Below, in pieces: positions 1-6,632 of a stretch of DNA of 11,415 nt. Within the stretch, counting starts at the first letter, position 1. The number at the start of each line of letters is the position of its first letter. Both the position numbers and the translations under genes were made by a program. The notes beneath the pieces are model-generated. The model saw nothing but the letters and a program-made list of their open reading frames with translations, did no database searches and had not been told where the DNA came from. This DNA comes from an uncultured Collinsella sp. (GTDB lineage: Bacteria; Actinomycetota; Coriobacteriia; Coriobacteriales; Coriobacteriaceae): positions 1 to 11,415 of the forward strand of contig UROA01000062.1 in the NCBI GenBank assembly GCA_900549355.1, read 5' to 3'.

Positions 1-74
1 GATTCTAGGCGATGGCCCTCCCTTGCTTCTTACACCACGACTCTGCGCGCTACCCGCAAGTTATAAAAGGGGCA

Positions 75-1262
75 TCAGGAGCGCGTTTTGCCGAAGGCCT
101 TAAGCACCGCCGTCACGAGGCCAGGCTGAAAACGGCGGCGTACGTCGGCCAAACGCTCGGGAATATCGATGTGCTGCGGGCAGTGACGTGCGCATTTACC
201 GCACTTGACGCAATTGCTCACCAGCTTGGGCTCGCTCGTGCGCACCGCACTCGCCGTAAAGTATTGCGACAGCCCCGTAAACCAGCTGTGCGCATAGCTC
301 GCGTTGTAGGCGGCAAAGCAGCCGGGAATGTTGATACCCTTGGGGCATGGCATGCAGTAGCCGCATCCCGTGCAGGGCACACGGTTCGATTTCTCAAACT
401 CCATCAACACGCGCGCAATCGTGTCGAGCTGGTTGGCAGTCATCGAATTCGGCAACGCGAGGTCTGCCAGTGACGAATTCTCGTCCACCTGCGCGGTATC
501 GGTCATACCCGAAAGCAGCATCGTCACCTGAGGATGATTCCACACCCACGAAAGACCCCAGGCGGCAGAAGTGCGCAAATGCGGGTCACGGGCACTATCG
601 AGCACAGCGCGGGCCCGTGGCGGCAGCTTGCCTGCTAAACGCCCGCCCAGCAGCGGCTCCATCACAAACACCGCGAGCCCGCGCTCCGCAGCCGCCATGA
701 GTCCTGCCGTTCCCGCCTGGTAACGCTCGCCGGCATAGTTGTACTGTATCTGGCAAAAATCCCAGTCATATGCGTCAAGCATCGTAAGGAAGTCCGCCGC
801 GCTGCCGTGGTACGAAAAGCCTATCTGACGAATACGCCCTGCAGCCTTTTGCTGCGCGATCCAGTCCTCGATGCCCAGCGCCACCACGCGCTCCCACTGC
901 GCAGGCGAGGTGATGTTGTGCATAAGGTAATAGTCGATATGGTCGGTCTGCAGGCGGCGCAGTTGCTCGTCGAAAAACCGATCGAAATCCTCCGCGCATT
1001 TGCACGAAGCATGCGGCAGCTTGGTTGCGAGCAAAACCTGGTCGCGCAAGCCCAGGCGTTCAAGCGAAGCGCCCACGCAAGCCTCGTTGCCGGGATAGAG
1101 ATAGGCCGTGTCCAGATAATTAATCCCCTGCTCCACCGCACGGGAAATGATGGCATCGGCTGTCTTCGCATCCGGACGTCCCGGCGCACCGGGAAACCTC
1201 ATGCAGCCCAGCCCCAACGCCGAGATACGGTTGCCGCTTTTGGGGTCAACGCGATATTGCAC
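75..1262 (-). CDS. Aldo/keto reductase with C-terminal 2x[4Fe-4S] ferredoxin domain
   Basis: A 395-residue cytoplasmic protein. Residues 1 to about 285 form an aldo/keto reductase barrel. The usual catalytic tetrad is visible: Asp51 and Tyr56 in DTAYLY, Lys81 in ATKLP and His115 in YYLMHN. The C-terminal part has two iron-sulfur Cys sets: C297, C300, C303, C306 (the last followed by Pro) and C351, C354, C357, C361 (CxxCxxCxxxCP). This architecture defines a subfamily of AKRs common in anaerobes, where electrons probably pass through the clusters as well as NAD(P)H; the substrate is not known. The start is GTG at 1262, preceded by a very purine-rich stretch (GGGAGGGGAGGGG), and I see no better upstream start. 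It is transcribed alone, with no partner gene on either side. The family call is firm, but no specific substrate can be assigned. Confidence 0.93.
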   Translation of the reverse strand: MQYRVDPKSGNRISALGLGCMRFPGAPGRPDAKTADAIISRAVEQGINYLDTAYLYPGNEACVGASLERLGLRDQVLLATKLPHASCKCAEDFDRFFDEQLRRLQTDHIDYYLMHNITSPAQWERVVALGIEDWIAQQKAAGRIRQIGFSYHGSAADFLTMLDAYDWDFCQIQYNYAGERYQAGTAGLMAAAERGLAVFVMEPLLGGRLAGKLPPRARAVLDSARDPHLRTSAAWGLSWVWNHPQVTMLLSGMTDTAQVDENSSLADLALPNSMTANQLDTIARVLMEFEKSNRVPCTGCGYCMPCPKGINIPGCFAAYNASYAHSWFTGLSQYFTASAVRTSEPKLVSNCVKCGKCARHCPQHIDIPERLADVRRRFQPGLVTAVLKAFGKTRS

Positions 1263-1398
1263 GGCCCCTCCCCTCCCATCGAAGCCCTGACAAGGCGAAA
1301 CAAACCCGTCACGTCATCGAAACACATCGGAATCGCAATTGAGAACGTATCGTAACGCAGCAGAAATCGAGCCGTCACGGCACCGCTTTAACATCAGC

Positions 1399-1424
1399 AA
1401 AAAGCCCGATGAAAGGAGCCGGGC
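1399..1424 (-). terminator. Intrinsic terminator / attenuator-like hairpin upstream of the AKR gene
   Basis: Read on the - strand, the stem GCCCG/CGGGC with an 11-nt loop is followed directly by TTTTT. It lies between a candidate - strand promoter (about 1488-1517) and the AKR start at 1262, so it could end a short RNA or attenuate AKR transcription. The stem is only 5 bp, so strength is moderate. Confidence 0.5.
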
Positions 1425-1487
1425 ATGACCACGCGCATGTCTTTGCGGTCTGCCCCGCGGCATAAGCGCACAGCGCAATAGTTTCTT

Positions 1488-1517
1488 TTTATAACAGCCG
1501 CCCCGCGCACCCACCAA
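1488..1517 (-). promoter_or_regulatory. Candidate - strand promoter (TTGGTG-N18-TATAAA)
   Basis: On the - strand, TTGGTG (1512-1517) and TATAAA (1488-1493) are 18 nt apart, close to a housekeeping sigma pattern. Transcription would start near 1481 and run toward the hairpin at 1399-1424 and then the AKR gene. This was identified by eye only. Confidence 0.4.
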
Positions 1518-1531
1518 TCACCCTGGCAGCA

Positions 1532-1537
1532 TACAAT
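1532..1537 (+). promoter_or_regulatory. Candidate -10 element (TACAAT) for panE
   Basis: TACAAT sits 50 nt before the panE start, without a recognisable -35 element. If it is used, the mRNA would begin at about 1544, exactly where the GGCGCCC hairpin begins. The evidence is weak and depends on one hexamer. Confidence 0.28.
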
Positions 1538-1543
1538 CCATCA

Positions 1544-1568
1544 GGCGCCCCTTACGTGGGCGCCTTTT
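1544..1568 (+). terminator. GGCGCCC/GGGCGCC hairpin with T-run just upstream of panE
   Basis: A perfect 7-bp stem (1544-1550 with 1558-1564) with a 7-nt loop is followed by TTTT. It looks like an intrinsic terminator, but it ends only 19 nt before the panE start. It may insulate panE from upstream transcription, act as an attenuator, or be the 5' terminal hairpin of the panE mRNA if the TACAAT at 1532 is the promoter. Confidence 0.5.
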
Positions 1569-1587
1569 ATATGGGGAGATGATTCAC

Positions 1588-2502
1588 ATGCAGATCAACA
1601 AGGTCACCTTTATCGGCAAGGGCGGCGTCGGCCTGCTCTACGGCAGCATGATTGCCAAGGCCCTCGGCAATGACGCCGTCGAATACGTTATGGATGACGC
1701 CCGTTTTGAGCGTCACGCGGGCGATGCGCTCACCGTCAACGGAAAGCCTTGCGATCTCACGTCCGTCCGCGCCAGCGAGGCAACGCCCTCCGATCTGGTC
1801 ATCCTGACGGTCAAGACCACCGGTCTCGACCAAGCACTCAAGACTATGGAGCGTGTCGTGGGACCCAACACGCTCATCGCCTCGCTGTGCAACGGCATTA
1901 CGAGCGAGCAAAAGATTGCCGAACGCTTTGGCTGGAAGCATGTCGTTCTTGGTATCTGCCAGGGCATGGACGCCGTGTTCCTCAACGGCGCGCTCACCTT
2001 TACCAATGCGGGCGAAATCCGCTTTGGCGCGGCGGCCGGCACGGACCCCGCAACCATCACCGCGATCGACGAGCTCTATACGCGCTGCGGCATCGCCCAT
2101 ACCGTCGAGCGCGATATTGCGCACCGCATGTGGGCCAAACTCATGCTCAACGACGGCATCAACCAGACCTGCATGGCCTACGGCGGGACCTACGGAAGCG
2201 CCACGGAGCCGGGCTCCGAGCAGCGTCGCTGCTTTGTTTCCGCCATGCGCGAAACGCTTGCGGTCGCCAACGCCGAAGGCGTTGAGCTGACCGAGGCAGA
2301 CCTGACGCAGATGGTGCACCTCATCGAGGGAATCGACCCCGCCGGTATGCCCTCGATGGCGCAGGACCGCATCGCACAACGAAAAACCGAAGTCGAGGAG
2401 TTCGCGGGCACCATTTGCCGCCTGGCCGCCAAACACGATATCCAAGTGCCGCAAAACGATTGGCTCTATCGGCGCATCCGCGATATCGAGAAAAGCTGGT
2501 AG
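1588..2502 (+). CDS. panE: 2-dehydropantoate 2-reductase (ketopantoate reductase, ApbA/PanE family)
   Basis: A 304-residue cytoplasmic enzyme predicted to reduce ketopantoate to pantoate with NADPH in pantothenate/CoA synthesis. The N-terminal Rossmann motif is IGKGGVG (residues 9-15). Lys76 in TVKTTG, Lys184 in the KLMLNDGIN segment (with Asn188 and Asn192), and Ser256 plus the RKTEVE segment (265-270) match the conserved catalytic and substrate-binding positions of the family. I chose ATG 1588 because GGGGAG (1573-1578) lies 9 nt before it; the in-frame ATG at 1579 overlaps that ribosome site and would add three residues. It is a single gene between a hairpin at 1544-1564 and a strong hairpin at 2540-2570. 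The family also includes members acting on other 2-keto acids, so the pantothenate role is likely but not proven. No other pantothenate genes are in view. Confidence 0.88.
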   Translation: MQINKVTFIGKGGVGLLYGSMIAKALGNDAVEYVMDDARFERHAGDALTVNGKPCDLTSVRASEATPSDLVILTVKTTGLDQALKTMERVVGPNTLIASLCNGITSEQKIAERFGWKHVVLGICQGMDAVFLNGALTFTNAGEIRFGAAAGTDPATITAIDELYTRCGIAHTVERDIAHRMWAKLMLNDGINQTCMAYGGTYGSATEPGSEQRRCFVSAMRETLAVANAEGVELTEADLTQMVHLIEGIDPAGMPSMAQDRIAQRKTEVEEFAGTICRLAAKHDIQVPQNDWLYRRIRDIEKSW

Positions 2503-2535
2503 CGCCAACGCGCCGCATTCAACAGCCTTAACAGC

Positions 2536-2570
2536 AAAACCGCCGCAAGGGAACCTTTCCCCTGCGGCGG
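2536..2570 (-). terminator. Strong intrinsic terminator, possibly shared by panE and the small membrane gene
   Basis: CCGCCGCA (2540-2547) pairs with TGCGGCGG (2563-2570), and inner GGGAA/TTCCC extends the stem. On the - strand the stem is followed by TTTT (2539-2536), so it mainly terminates the - strand gene at 2612. Because it lies between convergent genes it may also stop panE transcripts, although the + side lacks a T-run. Confidence 0.75.
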
Positions 2571-2611
2571 CCTTCATCTTCGTCTATGATCGGCGGCCGA
2601 TCTCACAACAG

Positions 2612-2818
2612 TTAGCGTTGCGACCCCGGCACCTCGTCCTCATCGTCGCGGCAAAGAACCACGCCTGCGCTTCCCAGCAGCGTGGCCGCGATCAGCGCGC
2701 CGACCACGATAGGAGCAGCCCCGCATGTCCCCTGCATGCCCGCGACGAGCGCGGCCGTGGGACCAAGGCAGCCAAGCATCAACGCGACGGCGGCAACGGC
2801 AATATCTCGAGCATTCAC
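2612..2818 (-). CDS. Small two-helix membrane protein, function unknown
   Basis: A 68-residue protein I do not recognise. Residues about 5-27 (AVAAVALMLGCLGPTAALVA) and about 35-56 (PIVVGALIAATLLGSAGVVL) are hydrophobic and probably form two membrane helices with a short Gly/Cys loop between them. The C-terminal tail is acidic and polar (CRDDEDEVPGSQR). The start is GTG at 2818, supported by GGAGGA on the - strand (about 2828-2833) at 9-nt spacing. A strong terminator follows at 2540-2570, so it appears to be a single-gene transcript. The good ribosome site and terminator make it a plausible real gene despite its size. No function can be assigned. Confidence 0.62.
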   Translation of the reverse strand: MNARDIAVAAVALMLGCLGPTAALVAGMQGTCGAAPIVVGALIAATLLGSAGVVLCRDDEDEVPGSQR

Positions 2819-3004
2819 AAGACCACTTCCTCCAAGAGAAAGACCTTATTTCTCAAGAACCAGTGTGCCCCGCATCCATACGCCCAGCGTACCGCCACGG
2901 TAAGGGCTCTGTTAACTCAAACGCATACATAGAACGGACGTCCTTACGTTGCCCTAAAGCTCGGTAAAGACGCCCGTCCGCCAAATATCCGTGATGCAGA
3001 AAAA

Positions 3005-3778
3005 TTACCAACCGGTGTAGTAATCGGTGGTTCCGGCAGCGCAGCCGGAGTCATAGACCTTGCAATCACCCTTGGAGCCCGTAAAGGTCGAGCCCTGGGC
3101 CATATCGCCCGCGGCAACAACGTAATAGCCGTCGGAATCGCGCCAGAAGCCCTCAGAATCCTGAGTCCATTCGCCCGTGCGATAGTGATAAAGCACATTG
3201 CTGCTGTAATAGGTCTCGCGGCGACCGTTGTAGTTATTGACACCCGCAGAGCGCGTCAGGCCCGATCCGTTCGCGTAGGACGCGGCAGACGCGTAAGACG
3301 GAGTGTAACCGACGTTGTAGTACGAAGCCTGGGCGGCCTCGGCAGCCTCCGCCTCGGCGGCAGCCTCGAGCGCTTCGCGCTTGGCATCCTCAAGCGCAGC
3401 GCGCAGCTCATCGAGCTCGGTCGACTTGGCGTCGACCTCCCCCATCGTCAACAGGCTACCCGCACCGTCGATGCAACCCTGCAGCACAGCACGCTCGTCG
3501 TCGGTAGCATAGTCGCCATACATATTCATGATGATCTGAGCGCGCATCTCCAGGGAATCGCGCTTGGCCTCCATCGAGGCGTTCCACTCCTGCATGGAGC
3601 CAAAGCCGTCGCCGCGATAGTCAACGGGCTGTACCAGCGTCGTCTCGGACGGCGTAGATCCAACCGTATCGGACAATGTTGCGGCGTGGGCATCAGTTGC
3701 ACCGGCGCCCGCCAAAAGTGCCACGGTCAGAGCGGCGGAAAGGGCGGCGGCTTTCGGTTTTCGTGAATCGATCCTCAT
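3005..3778 (-). CDS. Exported coiled-coil protein with C-terminal 3D-like (double-psi beta-barrel) domain
   Basis: A 257-residue predicted secreted protein. Residues 1-32 form a signal peptide: basic start MRIDSRKPK, hydrophobic core, and probable cleavage after AHA (30-32). Residues about 115-150 are charged and Ala/Glu-rich (EALEAAAEAEAAEAAQ) and look like a coiled coil, followed by a Ser/Tyr/Ala linker. The last ~70 residues (about 187-257) show ETYYSS, then DGYYVVAAGD, then GSTF, then VYDSG and TTDYYTGW. That order and the spaced Asp residues (225, 243, 252) resemble the 3D / RlpA-like barrel found in cell-wall-active proteins, in a very short form. The start at 3778 has GGAGG at 3790-3794 and begins the signal peptide; a longer frame reaching 4084 lacks support. 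A role at the peptidoglycan is inference. No neighbouring gene clarifies it. Confidence 0.8.
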   Translation of the reverse strand: MRIDSRKPKAAALSAALTVALLAGAGATDAHAATLSDTVGSTPSETTLVQPVDYRGDGFGSMQEWNASMEAKRDSLEMRAQIIMNMYGDYATDDERAVLQGCIDGAGSLLTMGEVDAKSTELDELRAALEDAKREALEAAAEAEAAEAAQASYYNVGYTPSYASAASYANGSGLTRSAGVNNYNGRRETYYSSNVLYHYRTGEWTQDSEGFWRDSDGYYVVAAGDMAQGSTFTGSKGDCKVYDSGCAAGTTDYYTGW

Positions 3779-4090
3779 GTAGCTGGAAACCTCCGTAGTG
3801 CGTTTTTGCTGCGTTTGAGCTGCGTGTGATTCGATCGCGCTGCATAGTACCCCGAGCAAATCGCGACCTGCGGTTTTACTCAAAAGGCGCACGTCAATTG
3901 CGCAAAACTCACATCCTCTCAACAGGAGTTTTCCACAACTCGAATGCATAAAGCGTGTCAAAAACCCTGTTTTTGCACCCGCTCTATGCAAAAAAGACGC
4001 CTGTGCAACCATTGTTCGCACAGGCGCCTTGAGCAGGCATTTTATGCAGTTATACCTATCGAGTCGCAAGGGGTCCTTGCACAAGTCGCC
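3779..4090. other. 312-bp intergenic region between metY and the exported-protein gene
   Basis: This spacer holds the metY terminator (3990-4026) and a short GCAAGG-GGT-CCTTGC hairpin (4066-4080) just beyond the metY stop. It also has an AAAACTC...GAGTTTT inverted repeat (3904-3910 / 3926-3932) followed by GAGTT...AACTC. A TACTAT hexamer on the - strand near 3844-3849 could be a -10 for the exported-protein gene, but no -35 fits. No protein gene is visible. Confidence 0.5.
3990..4026 (-). terminator. Strong intrinsic terminator of metY
   Basis: On the - strand, CGCCTGTGC pairs perfectly with GCACAGGCG (9 bp, 11-nt loop), followed by TCTTTTTT. It lies 65 nt beyond the metY stop codon. Confidence 0.88.
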
Positions 4091-5401
4091 TTACTCGTCC
4101 AGCGCGGCGAAGGCCTGCTTCAGATCCCAAATGATATCCTCGGCATTCTCGGTACCGATGGAAAGACGGATCGTGGAGGGCGTAATGTTCTGCTCGGCGA
4201 GCTCCTCGGCAGAGAGCTGGGAGTGCGTGGTGGTAGCCGGGTGCACGACGAGCGACTTGACGTCGGCCACGTTGGCGAGCAGCGAGAACACCTGCAGATG
4301 ATCGATGAACTTCCAGGCGGCCTCCTGGCCACCCTTAATCTCAAAGGTAAAGATCGAGGCGCCGCCACGGGGGAAGTACTTCTGGTACAGCTCATGGTCG
4401 GGGTGCTCAGGCAGGCTCGGGTGATTCACCTTGGCAACATGGCTGTCGCCGGTCAGGAACTCAACGACCTTCTTGGTGTTCTCGACATGGCGGTCGACGC
4501 GCAGCGACAGGGTCTCGGTGCCCTGGAGCAGAATCCAGGCATTGAACGGGCTGATGCAAGCGCCCTCGTCACGCAGCAGGATGGCGCGGACATAGGTCGC
4601 GAAGGCGGCAGGGCCGGCAGCCTCGGCAAACGAGACGCCATGGTAGGAGGGGTTGGGCTCGGCGATCTGCGCATACTTGCCGCTCGCCTTCCAGTCAAAG
4701 TTGCCGCCATCGACAATCACACCGCCCAGCGAGGTACCGTGGCCGCCGATGAACTTGGTTGCGGAGTGGACGACGATGTTGGCACCATGCTCCAGCGGAC
4801 GGAACAGATACGGGGTACCGAAGGTGTTGTCGACGACAACCGGCAGACCGTGCTTCTTGGCGATCTCGGAGATGGCGTCGATGTTGGGGATGTCGGAGTT
4901 GGGGTTGCCGAGCGTCTCGAGATAGATGACCGTGGTGTTGTCCTTGATGGCACCCTCGACCTCTTCCAGGTTATGGGCATCGACAAAGGTGGTCTCGACG
5001 CCAAACTGGGAGAGCGTATGCTCCAGCAGATTGTAGGAGCCACCGTAGATGGTCTTCTGAGCCACCACGTGGTCACCGGCCTGGGCAAGAGCCTGCAGGG
5101 TATAGGTGATGGCAGCAGCACCAGAGGCGACGGCAAGACCCGCTACGCCACCCTCGAGTGCGGCGATACGATCCTCGAAGACGCCCTGGGTGGAGTTGGT
5201 CAGACGGCCGTAGATGTTACCGGCGTCGGCAAGACCAAAGCGGTCGGCGGCGTGCTGGGAGTTGCGGAACACATAGCTCGTGGTCTGGTAGATAGGCACG
5301 GCGCGGGAGTCGGATGCGGGATCGGCGCTCTCCTGGCCAACGTGAAGCTGCAGGGTATCGAAACCAAAGGTGTGCTCGGGGTTGTTGATGAACTGGCTCA
5401 T
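4091..5401 (-). CDS. metY: O-acetylhomoserine sulfhydrylase (aminocarboxypropyltransferase), PLP-dependent
   Basis: A 436-residue cytoplasmic enzyme of the Cys/Met metabolism PLP family. The PLP-binding Lys is Lys216 in HSATKFIGGHG, the cofactor Asp is Asp191 in VVDNTFGTP, and the N-terminal substrate/PLP segment GNIYGRLTNSTQ is at 61-72. The length and the N-terminus (FGFDTLQLHVGQ) fit O-acetylhomoserine sulfhydrylases, which make homocysteine from O-acetylhomoserine and sulfide. Cystathionine gamma-synthases and lyases are usually about 380-400 residues. The start is ATG 5401, with AAGGAG 6 nt upstream; a TTG-initiated extension to 5512 is rejected because another leader peptide is translated there. 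The gene has its own promoter (5586-5614) and terminator, and a LysR-type regulator is divergent. A 17-codon Cys-containing leader peptide precedes it, which suggests sulfur-responsive control. Cystathionine-type activity remains a less likely alternative. Confidence 0.92.
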   Translation of the reverse strand: MSQFINNPEHTFGFDTLQLHVGQESADPASDSRAVPIYQTTSYVFRNSQHAADRFGLADAGNIYGRLTNSTQGVFEDRIAALEGGVAGLAVASGAAAITYTLQALAQAGDHVVAQKTIYGGSYNLLEHTLSQFGVETTFVDAHNLEEVEGAIKDNTTVIYLETLGNPNSDIPNIDAISEIAKKHGLPVVVDNTFGTPYLFRPLEHGANIVVHSATKFIGGHGTSLGGVIVDGGNFDWKASGKYAQIAEPNPSYHGVSFAEAAGPAAFATYVRAILLRDEGACISPFNAWILLQGTETLSLRVDRHVENTKKVVEFLTGDSHVAKVNHPSLPEHPDHELYQKYFPRGGASIFTFEIKGGQEAAWKFIDHLQVFSLLANVADVKSLVVHPATTTHSQLSAEELAEQNITPSTIRLSIGTENAEDIIWDLKQAFAALDE

Positions 5402-5463
5402 GATGATCTCCTTGATCGAACAAAAGTAAATAAATAAGAGAGAAGTAAGTCGCTGTCTCCTGA

Positions 5464-5517
5464 TCACGCCGACGGGCGCAAACAGGAGCCCGGCATTCGC
5501 CTTGGTAAGCAATTCAT
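5464..5517 (-). CDS. 17-residue Cys-containing leader peptide upstream of metY
   Basis: On the - strand, ATG 5517 opens MNCLPRRMPGSCLRPSA and ends at TGA 5464-5466. AGGAGG (5525-5530) lies 7 nt before it, as good a ribosome site as any gene here. It sits in the metY 5' leader, between the promoter and metY, and contains Cys codons 3 and 12. The second Cys codon (5482-5484) overlaps one arm of a hairpin (5457-5462 / 5483-5488), and a competing stem (5473-5477 / 5488-5492) cannot form at the same time. This is the layout of translation-coupled attenuation, where ribosome stalling at Cys codons when Cys is scarce would change RNA folding. No T-run terminator follows; the downstream region is pyrimidine-rich. 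The peptide's translation is well supported, its regulatory role is inferred. Confidence 0.66.
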   Translation of the reverse strand: MNCLPRRMPGSCLRPSA

Positions 5518-5585
5518 ATGTGGGCCTCCTTTCGCATCCCGGTTCAGTGGTCGGTTTAATTACCTACCGCCTTTGTGTGTTTTGA

Positions 5586-5614
5586 ATAGTACGAGCATTG
5601 TTTCGCTCGGTCAA
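5586..5614 (-). promoter_or_regulatory. metY promoter (TTGACC-N17-TACTAT)
   Basis: On the - strand, -35 TTGACC (5609-5614) and -10 TACTAT (5586-5591) are exactly 17 nt apart, the best promoter in the window. Transcription would begin at about 5579, giving a leader of about 178 nt before metY that contains the leader peptide. Confidence 0.78.
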
Positions 5615-5615
5615 T
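5592..5615. promoter_or_regulatory. Overlapping dyads in the metY/LysR promoter, likely regulator binding site
   Basis: CGAGC-N8-GCTCG (5592-5596 / 5605-5609) fills the metY promoter spacer, and ATTG-N11-CAAT (5597-5600 / 5612-5615) covers the spacer and the -35. LysR-type proteins usually bind such interrupted dyads next to a divergent target gene. The site assignment is inference from position and symmetry. Confidence 0.5.
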
Positions 5616-5674
5616 CACTTAAAAGCGCTAACCTGTTATCGGTTTTATAGATAGCAATCGAAAGGATGGCATCG

Positions 5675-6613
5675 ATGACCCTTCAGCAGCTTCGTTTTCT
5701 GATTGCCGTGGCAGAGTCCGGCTCAATCAACGCCGCAGCTCAGCGCCTCTATACCGCTCAGTCCAACATCTCAAACGCCGTCAAAAGCCTGGAGCAGGAA
5801 CTCCACCTGGAGATCTTTACGCGCTCCAGCCGCGGCGTCACGCTCACCAACGACGGCACCGAGCTTTTGGGCTATGCGCGCCAGGTCGTAGAACAGGCCG
5901 ATATGCTCGAGGCCCGCTACGAGGACGGCGGCACCCCGCAAGCCCGCCTCGCCATTTCCGCCCAGCACTACGCCTTTTCGGTCGAGGCCTTTGTCAACGT
6001 GGTCGAGCGCTGCCGCGACAGCAAGTTCGAGTTCATCATGCGCGAGACCACCACGTCGCAGATCATCGATGACGTCCGCGCGTTTCGCAGCGACATCGGC
6101 ATCCTGTATCTGGACGACTTTAACGATCGTGTCCTACAGAAAGCCTTTACCGATGCCCGAGCAAGCTTCCATCACCTCTTTGATGCAAAGGTCCACGTGT
6201 TCGTAAGTGAGCGCCACCCGCTTGCCCGCCGCCCGCAGCTGTCCCTTGCCGACCTTACGCCCTATACGCGCTACAGCTTTGAGCAGGGAACCTCAAACTC
6301 CTTCTATTACGCCGAGGAGCCGTTTAGCTACATCCCCTGCGATCGCAACATTCGAGTCTCTGACCGCGGCACGCTCACCAACCTGCTGATCACCTCGAAC
6401 GGCTACACGCTCTCCACCGGCGTGCTCTCAAACGAAATGCAATGGGGCATGGCATCGATTCCGCTGGCAGATGCCCCGACGATGCACGTAGGTTATATCA
6501 TGCACGATGAACGCAAGCCCTCTCCCCTGTTGCAGCAATACCTCGACGAGCTCGACCGCATCATCCAAGAAAACCAGCCATCAGAGGACGGGGTAGATAT
6601 GGTAGATTGCTAG
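5675..6613 (+). CDS. LysR-family transcriptional regulator, divergent from metY
   Basis: A 312-residue DNA-binding regulator. Residues about 1-60 form the winged helix-turn-helix (MTLQQLRFLIAVAESGS, then INAAAQRLYTAQSNISNAVK with the recognition helix around 29-40). A linker helix follows to about 82, and a periplasmic-binding-protein-like effector domain occupies about 90-300. I chose ATG 5675 because AAAGGA (5661-5666) lies 8 nt before it; an upstream in-frame ATG at 5666 overlaps that ribosome site. Its divergent arrangement with metY, separated by a dyad-rich promoter, makes control of metY its most likely job, probably sensing a sulfur metabolite such as O-acetylhomoserine, O-acetylserine or homocysteine. 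The ligand is a guess. It is followed after 63 nt by rnhA with no clear terminator between them, so read-through is possible. Confidence 0.9.
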   Translation: MTLQQLRFLIAVAESGSINAAAQRLYTAQSNISNAVKSLEQELHLEIFTRSSRGVTLTNDGTELLGYARQVVEQADMLEARYEDGGTPQARLAISAQHYAFSVEAFVNVVERCRDSKFEFIMRETTTSQIIDDVRAFRSDIGILYLDDFNDRVLQKAFTDARASFHHLFDAKVHVFVSERHPLARRPQLSLADLTPYTRYSFEQGTSNSFYYAEEPFSYIPCDRNIRVSDRGTLTNLLITSNGYTLSTGVLSNEMQWGMASIPLADAPTMHVGYIMHDERKPSPLLQQYLDELDRIIQENQPSEDGVDMVDC

Positions 6614-6632
6614 CCCTCGGCGAACGCGGCGC

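Larger units (their letters stand above)
1263..1587. other. 325-bp intergenic region between divergent AKR and panE genes
   Basis: This spacer holds no convincing protein gene but has several structured signals, listed separately: a - strand promoter-like pair near 1488-1517, a - strand intrinsic terminator at 1399-1424 with a possible alternative pairing, and a GC-rich hairpin at 1544-1564 followed by TTTT just before the panE ribosome site. The stretch 1263-1398 contains only the AKR ribosome site and no structure I can support. Confidence 0.6.

Noticed and set aside
1..74. A terminator or gene at the left edge
   Set aside because: Downstream of the AKR stop no clear stem with a T-run is visible, and no supported frame is present in 74 bases.
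1425..1481. An 18-codon + strand ORF (MTTRMSLRSAPRHKRTAQ) with an AAAGGAG site
   Set aside because: Its ribosome site lies in the loop of a hairpin that reads as an intrinsic terminator on the - strand, and no promoter or regulatory amino-acid codon run is seen. It may be chance; a leader-peptide role before panE is not excluded.
2819..3004. A terminator for the exported-protein gene
   Set aside because: GACG/CGTC near 2968-2977 leaves only a 2-nt loop and other pairings are poor, so I do not call one.
3779..4084. An N-terminal extension of the exported protein by 102 residues
   Set aside because: It would bury the signal peptide and cross the metY terminator region. GGAGG and a proper signal sequence define the start at 3778.
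3944..5437. A 497-codon open frame on the + strand antisense to metY
   Set aside because: It is the mirror of a highly expressed-type coding sequence in a high-GC genome, has no ribosome site and encodes low-complexity Gly/Val/Asp-rich sequence with no recognisable domain, while the opposite strand is a clear metY.
5402..5580. SAM riboswitch in the metY leader
   Set aside because: I looked for the conserved SAM-I core and found none; the Cys leader peptide explains the leader better. SAM-II or SAM-IV cannot be excluded without a covariance search.
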